A DNA stretch of 64,000 nucleotides from JAVBLP01 sp031553505 (lineage in GTDB: Bacteria > Elusimicrobiota > Endomicrobiia > Endomicrobiales > Endomicrobiaceae). The stretch covers positions 1-64,000 of the forward strand of contig JAVBLP010000014.1 in assembly GCA_031553505.1 (NCBI GenBank), in the 5' to 3' direction. The notes beneath the pieces were generated by a model that searched no databases, was not told the DNA's origin, and saw only the letters and a program-made list of their open reading frames with translations. Every line of letters starts with the position of its first letter. The stretch's first letter is position 1. Below are positions 58,187-64,000 of this stretch, in pieces. The position numbers were made by a program, and so were the translations under genes.

Positions 58187-59062
58187 ATGTTTTCTGGTGT
58201 TTACACCGCAATAATTACGCCGTTCAAAAATGACAAAGTTGATTATGACGCGTTTGGCGCATTGATTGAAACCCAGTACAAAAACGGAGTCGCCGGGCTT
58301 GTTCCGTGCGGAACTACGGGCGAATCTCCGACTTTGTCTTATGAAGAACACGAAGAAGTAATAGAGTTTTGCGTTAAGCAGTCCAAAGGGAAAATGAAAA
58401 TTCTTGCTGGTACCGGCTCAAATTCTACCGATGAAGCGATACATTTTACGCAATTTGCGAAAAAAGTAGGCTGCGACGGAGCTCTTGTCGTTTCTCCTTA
58501 CTACAATAAGCCCACGCAGAAAGGTTTGTATCTGCATTTTAAAAAAATTGCCGATACAGTGGATATTCCCATAGTGGTTTATAACATTGCCGGAAGAACT
58601 GCCGTAAATGTTGAACCCGCCACTTTCCAAAAATTGTGCAAAGACTGCAAAAATATTATTGGCGTCAAAGAATCTTCCGGTTCTTTGGAGCAGATGAGCA
58701 TGATAAAGTATATGTGCCCTGAAATAGAGCTTCTTTCAGGAGATGACACGTTGACTCTTCCTTTAATGGCTGTCGGCGGGCAAGGCATCATTTCCGTTTT
58801 ATCAAATATTGCCCCCGCGGAAGTCGTTTCGCTCGTAAAAGCGGTTGAAAAGGGAGATATTAAAGAAGCCCAAAAAATTCATTACAGGCTTTTGCCTTTG
58901 GTTAAGGCTATGTTTATCGAAACTAACCCTATACCGGTAAAAACGGCTGCTTCTATGCTTGGCATTTGTAATCTTGAATTGAGACTGCCTATGTGCGAGA
59001 TGGAAGAAGCAAACAAATCCAAACTTGAAAAAGCCATGAGAGATTTTGGTCTTTTAAAGTAG
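58187..59062 (+). CDS. dapA: 4-hydroxy-tetrahydrodipicolinate synthase
   Basis: DapA of 291 residues, which condenses pyruvate and aspartate semialdehyde. It shows GLVPCGTTGESPTLSYEEH, VVSPYYNKPTQKGLYLHF and the Schiff-base lysine in GVKESSG. ATG 58187 has AGGGGG before it and matches family length; the ATG at 58169 is too close to GGAGG. Confidence 0.96.
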   Translation: MFSGVYTAIITPFKNDKVDYDAFGALIETQYKNGVAGLVPCGTTGESPTLSYEEHEEVIEFCVKQSKGKMKILAGTGSNSTDEAIHFTQFAKKVGCDGALVVSPYYNKPTQKGLYLHFKKIADTVDIPIVVYNIAGRTAVNVEPATFQKLCKDCKNIIGVKESSGSLEQMSMIKYMCPEIELLSGDDTLTLPLMAVGGQGIISVLSNIAPAEVVSLVKAVEKGDIKEAQKIHYRLLPLVKAMFIETNPIPVKTAASMLGICNLELRLPMCEMEEANKSKLEKAMRDFGLLK

Positions 59063-59079
59063 ACTATGCGGAGTATTTT

Positions 59080-59853
59080 ATGAAGATAGCAGTATGCGGC
59101 GCGGCGGGAAGAATGGGGCAGGCGATTATGTCTGTCGTAAAAACAGACGAAAACGTACAGGTAACGGGTGCTTTGGAGTATGAAAACAGCCCTGCTTTGG
59201 GTATGGGCAACCCTCAAATTGCACCTATATGCGACCTGGAAAAATATTTGCCGGAATCTGACGCAATGATAGATTTTACAAATCCGGACAGTACTCTTAA
59301 AAACCTTGAAACGGCGAAAAAGTTTAAAATTCCGGTTGTTATCGGTACAACAGGCTTTATATCCGAACAGAAAGAAAAAATAGAGGATGCCGCTAAAGTT
59401 ATACCTATAGTTATGTCGCCGAATATGTCTGTAGGCGTAAATATTTTGTTTAAACTCGTGGAAGAAGTAGCAAAGCTTATACCGGATTATGATATAGAAA
59501 TAGTAGAACTTCACCACAATAAAAAGAAAGACGCCCCTTCCGGCACGGCTGCAAAACTTGCTGAAGTCGCGGCAACCGCGATCGGAAAAAATATTAGCGA
59601 GGTAGGCGTTTACGGAAGAAAGACGCTTCTCGGCGAAAGAAGAAAAGACGAAATCGGCATTTTATCCGTAAGAGCCGGAGACATAGTCGGCGATCATACG
59701 GTTTATTTTGCCGGGTCCGGAGAAAGAATCGAGCTTACCCACAGGGCGCATTCAAGGGAAACGCTTGCGGCGGGTGCGGTAAGAGCCGCGAAATGGCTTA
59801 TCGGCAAAGAGCCGGGATTATACAATATGCGCGACGTTTTGGGCATAAAATAA
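59080..59853 (+). CDS. dapB: 4-hydroxy-tetrahydrodipicolinate reductase
   Basis: DapB of 257 residues, the NAD(P)H-dependent second step of the DAP route. Nucleotide loop CGAAGRMGQAI, GTTGF, the catalytic HHNKKKDAPSGTA and a C-terminal substrate block (GERIELTHRAHSRETLA) are intact. 25 bases before dapL. Confidence 0.97.
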   Translation: MKIAVCGAAGRMGQAIMSVVKTDENVQVTGALEYENSPALGMGNPQIAPICDLEKYLPESDAMIDFTNPDSTLKNLETAKKFKIPVVIGTTGFISEQKEKIEDAAKVIPIVMSPNMSVGVNILFKLVEEVAKLIPDYDIEIVELHHNKKKDAPSGTAAKLAEVAATAIGKNISEVGVYGRKTLLGERRKDEIGILSVRAGDIVGDHTVYFAGSGERIELTHRAHSRETLAAGAVRAAKWLIGKEPGLYNMRDVLGIK

Positions 59854-59878
59854 AAGTAAACGACAGGAGAAGCAGACA

Positions 59879-61042
59879 ATGGAAATTCGCTACAATGAAA
59901 AATTAAAAAAACTTCCGCCATACCTTTTTATAGAGATAGACCGAAAGAAAAAAGCGGCAATCGAAAAAGGAGCGGACATAATATCCTTGGGTGTAGGCGA
60001 CCCTGATTTGCCGACGCCCGAGCATATAATAAAATCGATGCAGCAGGCTGTAACAAAGCCGGCAAACCACCAGTATCCTTTTGGAGCCGGTTTGCTTTCT
60101 TTCAGAAAAGCCGTTGCCGATTGGTACAAAGGCAGGTTTAACGTTGATTTAAATCCTGATAACGAAATATGCGCTTTAATCGGTTCCAAGGAAGGAATCG
60201 GGCATATGCATTTGGCGTTTATAAACCCGGGCGACGTCGTGCTTATTCCTGAACCGGGATATCCAGTTTACAATACCGGCACGATTTTCACGGACGGCGT
60301 TCCGTATTTTATGCCTTTGCTCGAAAAGAATAATTATCTGCCTGACTTGGACGCGATTCCGGCTGATGTTCTCAAAAAAGCAAAAATAATATTTGTTAAT
60401 TATCCGAATAACCCTACGGCCGCTGTTGCGCCTAAAGAGTTTTATGTAAAACTTATCGAATTTGCGAAAAAAAATAATATCATTGTCGCGGCGGACGCGG
60501 CATATTCTGAAATTTATTATGGCGAAAAACCTGTAAGCTTTCTTGAAATACCAGGAGCGAAAGAAGTTGGCGTTGAATTCCATTCTTTGTCAAAAACGTA
60601 TAATATGACCGGCTGGCGCATAGGCTGGGTATGCGGAAATAAGGATATTGTAGCGGGAATAGCAAAAGTTAAAGATAATTACGATTCCGGCGCGTTTCAG
60701 GCAATTCAGGAAGCCGCGATTACTGCGCTTTCTTCATCGCAGGAATGTGTTGAAGAAGCAAGAAAAATATACAAAGAACGCAGAGACGCTTTGGCAGAAG
60801 GATTAAAAAAGCTCGGCTGGGACGTAAAAACCCCGCAGGCGTCTTTTTATGTTTGGGCGAAAGCCCCGAACGGTTATAAATCTTCAGATGTCGTAGGCAA
60901 GCTTTTGGATGAAGCGGCGATTGTCTGCACTCCCGGCAACGGCATGGGGCCCAGCGGCGAAGGTTATGTGCGTTTTGCCTTAACAGTTGGCGTTCCTAGA
61001 ATTAAAGAAGCTTTGGAAAGAATCGCAAAAATAAAATGGTAA
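59879..61042 (+). CDS. dapL: LL-diaminopimelate aminotransferase
   Basis: A 387-residue class I/II PLP aminotransferase. SLGVGDPDLPTPEHI, the PLP lysine in SLSKTYNMTGWRIGW and the RFALTV end (Arg for the carboxylate) fit DapL (archaeal/bacterial type), which makes LL-DAP in one step from tetrahydrodipicolinate without acylation. The context (next to dapB, with dapF and lysA, and no dapD/E in sight) supports this over other aminotransferases. A terminator follows. Confidence 0.88.
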   Translation: MEIRYNEKLKKLPPYLFIEIDRKKKAAIEKGADIISLGVGDPDLPTPEHIIKSMQQAVTKPANHQYPFGAGLLSFRKAVADWYKGRFNVDLNPDNEICALIGSKEGIGHMHLAFINPGDVVLIPEPGYPVYNTGTIFTDGVPYFMPLLEKNNYLPDLDAIPADVLKKAKIIFVNYPNNPTAAVAPKEFYVKLIEFAKKNNIIVAADAAYSEIYYGEKPVSFLEIPGAKEVGVEFHSLSKTYNMTGWRIGWVCGNKDIVAGIAKVKDNYDSGAFQAIQEAAITALSSSQECVEEARKIYKERRDALAEGLKKLGWDVKTPQASFYVWAKAPNGYKSSDVVGKLLDEAAIVCTPGNGMGPSGEGYVRFALTVGVPRIKEALERIAKIKW

Positions 61043-61073
61043 TGTGTAAGCAACTGCTTTGGAAAATACTCTC

Positions 61074-61118
61074 AAGAGCCGAATCTGGAATTTCAGGTTT
61101 GGCTCTTATTTATTTTTG
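61074..61118 (+). terminator. Terminator of the lysA-dap operon
   Basis: AAGAGCC (61074-61080) / GGCTCTT (61101-61107), extended inwards by further pairs (about 14 bp including G-T pairs), followed by ATTTATTTTT. Confidence 0.88.
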
Positions 61119-61378
61119 ATAAAACTTCTATACCGGAAATATAATAAATTATAAGAGGACTTGATGAAACTTACAATTAAGAAGGAATCGGCGCTCTAAA
61201 GTCGGATGGTTTTCGCTGTACATGTTTAAGAAAACTTCCCGGCTTACCCGTCTTTAGAAAAAATCGAATAAATATTTCTATTCAAGCGCATGAGCTTAAT
61301 CTGTGATTTGCCGTATTTGCATACAGGCTATCACTTTTTTGCTTTTGCATGCGTAAATTAAACAAAAGGATTAAAACA
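61116..61378 (+). other. Decayed intergenic region with promoter and 11-codon frame
   Basis: TTGATA (61116-61121), 18 bases, TATAAT (61140-61145), then GAGGA and ATG 61164. The frame stops after 11 codons at TAA 61197-61199 (MKLTIKKESAL). Other frames continue for about 20-40 codons without recognisable similarity. A promoter and ribosome-binding site without a gene suggest a broken ORF before the methyltransferase pseudogene. No known RNA is seen. Confidence 0.4.
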
Positions 61379-62083
61379 ATGAAAAGCAATATACATGAAA
61401 AATACGAAAAGCAGTTTTTTTTAGACAGTATGATGGGTCCTAATGCTATGCTTTTATGTGAGGAATTAACAAAAAACCTGAACCTCAAAAAGGCATGAAA
61501 ATATTAGACTTAGGATGCGGAAAAAAGACTTACTTCAATTTATCTGGCAGAAAAATTCGGTGTGACGGTTTATGCCGCGGATTTATGGATTCATCCTACG
61601 GAAAATTTTGGAAGGTTTAAGAAATTGAAACTGGAAGATAAGATTATTCCGATTTTAGCCGAAGCACACGCATTGCCTTTCGCACATGAATATTTTGACG
61701 CTGTTATCAGCGTAGATTCATACCATTATTTTGGAAACAAAGAAGGCTATCTGGATAAACACGTTTTACCTTTGATTAATAAAAACGGAATTTTGGCGTT
61801 GGCCGTGCCGGGTTTTAAGAAAGACATAGGTGGCATTATTCCTGAATGGCTGAAACCTTTCTGGGTGGATAATATGAATTTTTATTCTTGTAAATGGTGG
61901 GAAAATCTTATAGGGAAATCGGATGTCAAAATAAGCAGCTGCTGGGAACTGAAAAGTTTTGAGCAAGCCTGGAAAGAGTGGCTTGAATGCGATGAAATAC
62001 ACGCAAAAGGCGATATCTCTATGATGGATGCCGGCGGCTGGGAATATTTTAATATTGTAGGATTGACTGCAGAAAAAAAGTAA
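61379..62083 (+). pseudogene. Class I SAM methyltransferase, broken by two frameshifts
   Basis: Three frames together give a normal methyltransferase of about 235 residues. Frame one runs from ATG 61379 (MKSNIHEKYEKQFFLDSM...) to TGA 61496. The next frame gives GMKILDLGCGK, the SAM motif. After the A6 run at 61521-61526 a third frame gives LTSIYLAEKFGVTVYAADLW through to the stop at 62083, with DAVISVDSYHYFG. The breaks fall in A5 (61487-61491) and A6 runs. Either real decay, phase-variable slippage, or sequencing error. The last part alone (from GTG 61562) has no SAM loop and would not work. AAAGGA precedes the ATG. Confidence 0.8.
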
Positions 62084-62097
62084 CGGTTTTTACCGGT

Positions 62098-62129
62098 AGC
62101 CCAAAGGGTATTATTTATGCCTTTTGGGC
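62098..62129 (+). terminator. Hairpin after the methyltransferase pseudogene
   Basis: AGCCCAAAGG (62098-62107) pairs with CCTTTTGGGCT (about 62119-62129) with a one-base bulge. The T-rich tail is weak, so it is a probable, not a strong, terminator. Confidence 0.6.
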
Positions 62130-62166
62130 TATTGTATTGTTGCCGTGGCAATAGGCCATTATATTT

Positions 62167-62197
62167 TTGACCTGAAAATATCAAAAAGTTATATAAT
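62167..62197 (+). promoter_or_regulatory. Putative promoter of folK-panB-panC
   Basis: TTGACC (62167-62172) with TATATA (62190-62195; 17-base spacer) or TATAAT (62192-62197). The predicted start falls at about 62202-62205, on or next to the folK ATG (62205). Confidence 0.6.
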
Positions 62198-62204
62198 ATT
62201 GCAA

Positions 62205-62699
62205 ATGGTAAAAATATTTTTAAGTTTAGGTTCTAATATCGGAGACAGAGGGGAAAATATACTTTCCGCTTTGTCTTTTTTGCAAAGCAGCGGATATGTT
62301 GATATCTGCAAAATATCGTCTTTTTATGAAACGTCAGCGGTAGGTCCGAGGCAAAAAAGCTTTTATAATATTGCCGTAAAAGCAACAACTGCTCTGAAAC
62401 CACAGGATTTGCTGCTCCTGGTAAAAAGAGCGGAAGAAATATTAGGGCGCAAAAAATCTAAGCGCTGGGGGCGCAGATTAATCGATATCGATATATTATT
62501 TTTCGGCAGTAAAACGGTAAAAACGAAGAATCTGGTAATTCCGCATAAAGAGGTGCAAAACAGGCTTTTCGCGCTGGTTCCTCTTTCCGAGATTGCCGCA
62601 AATTTTATTCATCCTCTTTTGAATAGAAAAATCAATATGATTTTAAAAAATAATTTATTGACACTTAAAGAGCAAAAGGTTAAAATTGTAGCTAAATAG
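62205..62699 (+). CDS. folK: 6-hydroxymethyl-7,8-dihydropterin pyrophosphokinase
   Basis: FolK of 164 residues, which activates the pterin for folate synthesis. It shows IFLSLGSNIGDRGENI, KISSFYETSAVG, FYNIAVKATT, KRWGRRLIDIDILFFG and LVIPHKEVQNRLFALVPL. ATG 62205 is right for the family; the longer frame from 62124 crosses the promoter. There is no ribosome-binding site and the -10 box ends seven bases before the ATG, so the message may be leaderless. 13 bases before panB. Confidence 0.95.
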   Translation: MVKIFLSLGSNIGDRGENILSALSFLQSSGYVDICKISSFYETSAVGPRQKSFYNIAVKATTALKPQDLLLLVKRAEEILGRKKSKRWGRRLIDIDILFFGSKTVKTKNLVIPHKEVQNRLFALVPLSEIAANFIHPLLNRKINMILKNNLLTLKEQKVKIVAK

Positions 62700-62712
62700 A
62701 TAAGGCGGCAAA

Positions 62713-63513
62713 ATGGAAAAGAAAACAGTCCCTTCAATAATAAAGATGAAGCAGGATAAGCAGAAGATAACGATGATTACATGCTACGATTATGTCACGG
62801 CAAAACTTCTGTCCACACAGGATGTGGACATTCTTCTTGTCGGAGATTCTTTAGGCACCGTAAAACTCGGATACGAAAGCACTCTTCCAGTGACTGTTGA
62901 AAATATGATTTACCATACGCAGGCGGTAAAAAGAGGCAGCGGCAAAACCCTTGTCGTTACGGATATGCCTTTTATGTCATATGAAATAAGCGCTGCCGGC
63001 GCAGTGATGAATGCGGCAAGGATTATTAAAGAAAGCGGCGCGGAAGCTGTAAAAATTGAAGGCGGCATCGAAATACTGGATAAGGTAAAAGCGATAATCG
63101 ATGCTAAGATTCCGGTTGTGGGCCATTTAGGGCTTACGCCGCAGGCTGTCAATAAATTCGGCGGTTTCAAAGTGCAGGCAAAAGATGAAAAAGCGCAGGA
63201 TAAGCTTATAAAAGACGCGAAAGCGCTTGAAGAAGCCGGCGTTTTTGCGATAGTTTTGGAGGCGGTTCCTGAAAAATTCGGAAAGCAGGTTTCAGAATCT
63301 GTTTCGATTCCGGTTATCGGAATCGGCGCGGGCAGATACTGTGACGGGCAGGTTTTGGTTATAGATGACATGCTCGGCATGTTTACCGATTTTACGCCGA
63401 AATTTGTAAAGAAGTACGCAAATGTCGGTGAAATTATTAAAAAAGCGGCAAAAGATTATATAGATGAAGTAAGAGGCGGAAAATTTCCCGCTGAAGAGAA
63501 TACTTATAAATGA
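62713..63513 (+). CDS. panB: 3-methyl-2-oxobutanoate hydroxymethyltransferase
   Basis: PanB of 266 residues, which uses methylene-tetrahydrofolate to make ketopantoate, the first step to pantothenate and coenzyme A. It shows ITMITCYDYVTAKLL, DILLVGDSLGTVKLGYESTLPVT, AVKIEGG, VVGHLGLTPQ, and IGIGAGRYCDGQVLV. It overlaps panC by four bases. Its folate cofactor connects it with folK upstream. Confidence 0.97.
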   Translation: MEKKTVPSIIKMKQDKQKITMITCYDYVTAKLLSTQDVDILLVGDSLGTVKLGYESTLPVTVENMIYHTQAVKRGSGKTLVVTDMPFMSYEISAAGAVMNAARIIKESGAEAVKIEGGIEILDKVKAIIDAKIPVVGHLGLTPQAVNKFGGFKVQAKDEKAQDKLIKDAKALEEAGVFAIVLEAVPEKFGKQVSESVSIPVIGIGAGRYCDGQVLVIDDMLGMFTDFTPKFVKKYANVGEIIKKAAKDYIDEVRGGKFPAEENTYK

Positions 63514-64000
63514 AAGTAATTAAAAAAGCTTCAGAGATGCAGAAAATTGCGTTGAAATGCCTTAAAAATGACGATGAGATCGGTATTGTTCCTACAATGG
63601 GCGCTTTACATGAAGGGCATATATCGCTTATAGATAAATCCGTCAGAAATGACGATATTACAATTGTTTCGATATTTGTAAATCCTACGCAGTTCGGCCC
63701 TAATGAAGACTACCTTAAGTACCCGAGGCCGCTTGAGAAAGATTTGCAGATTTGCAAAAAAAACCATGTTGATTATGTTTTTGCGCCTTCCGTTCAGGAA
63801 ATGTTTCCCGAAGACCACAAAACTTTCATTGAAATAAAGGTTATGCAGGATATTTTGTGCGGCGCCTCCAGAAAAAACCATTTCAGGGGCGTTGCCACCG
63901 TTGTCGCAAAACTCTTTAATGTTTCACTTGCGGACAGGGCGTATTTTGGTAAAAAAGATTTTCAGCAGCTCAAAATAATTGAAAAAATGGCAAAAGATTT
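63510..64000 (+). CDS. panC: Pantothenate synthetase (N-terminal part, runs off the window)
   Basis: The first 163 residues of PanC, which joins pantoate and beta-alanine with ATP. It shows GIVPTMGALHEGHISLI (HxGH motif), FVNPTQFGPNEDYLKYPR, HFRGVATVVAKLF and FGKKDFQQL. ATGA overlap with panB. The 3' end lies past base 64000. Confidence 0.97.
   Translation, partial: MKVIKKASEMQKIALKCLKNDDEIGIVPTMGALHEGHISLIDKSVRNDDITIVSIFVNPTQFGPNEDYLKYPRPLEKDLQICKKNHVDYVFAPSVQEMFPEDHKTFIEIKVMQDILCGASRKNHFRGVATVVAKLFNVSLADRAYFGKKDFQQLKIIEKMAKD

Noticed and set aside
61282..61488. Minus-strand 68-residue frame over the methyltransferase start
   Set aside because: No ribosome-binding site or similarity; the + strand here carries a recognisable, though broken, methyltransferase.

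Overview
The window is a gene-dense, fairly AT-rich bacterial chromosome segment, mostly read on the + strand. It belongs to a Gram-negative organism: it encodes an autotransporter, a porin, a TolC-type protein and a lipid A-type phosphoethanolamine transferase. Housekeeping order (tuf-rpmG-trnW-secE-nusG, rimP-nusA-infB-rbfA, rpsU-dnaG-rpoD, hrcA-grpE-dnaK-dnaJ), the DapL route to diaminopimelate and the general look of the proteins fit a small-genome anaerobe such as the Elusimicrobiota (Elusimicrobium/Endomicrobium type). That assignment is an impression that I could not check by search. I saw no CRISPR array, prophage, transposase or rRNA.

Layout. 1-10022: translation and transcription genes: end of tuf, rpmG, an orphan EF-Tu domain II protein, tRNA-Trp, secE, nusG, rplK, rplA, then rimP-nusA-infB-rbfA-nrnA-truB-ribF. 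10019-19463 (minus): alpha-2-macroglobulin, PBP1C, TcdA and a small membrane protein. 19607-24778: HIT protein, then rpsU, a NIF3-like gene, dnaG and rpoD. 24967-25969: DUF3793 protein and flavodoxin. 26143-31062: HrcA-controlled chaperones. 31078-41091: a PHINT-repeat protein coupled to a PhoB/PhoR pair, then a phosphate regulon (porin, pstSCAB, phoU) and a HEAGH membrane protein. 41257-41329: tRNA-Ala. 41565-46190 (minus): autotransporter and phosphoethanolamine transferase. 46425-55: yjbQ, rsmD, a RecB-like nuclease, argBDGH, then TolC-like, patatin and TPR envelope genes up to 56055. 56105-61042: lysA-dapF-dapA-dapB-dapL. 61118-62083: decayed DNA with a frameshifted methyltransferase. 62205-end: folK-panB-panC.

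How the parts work together. The first block is a growth-rate block: elongation factor, secretion and antitermination factors, and ribosome assembly. The chaperone operon carries a promoter and a degenerate CIRCE for HrcA feedback. The PhoB/PhoR genes sit beside a candidate Pho box in front of the porin-pst operon, so sensing, outer-membrane entry, periplasmic capture and uptake of phosphate are encoded together. lysA/dap supplies diaminopimelate and lysine for the wall that PBP1C polymerises. PanB needs a folate cofactor, which may explain folK beside it.

The most novel signal is non-coding. A dispersed family of about 105-120 bp imperfect palindromes lies directly behind rplK, dnaK, pstB and argG, with a half copy behind pstS and a degenerate copy behind tRNA-Ala. 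The arms and an inner stem change in compensating ways between copies, while flanking internal-loop bases stay the same, which argues for a conserved RNA structure. Next in interest is a leader before rplA that appears to copy the 23S rRNA site of protein L1.
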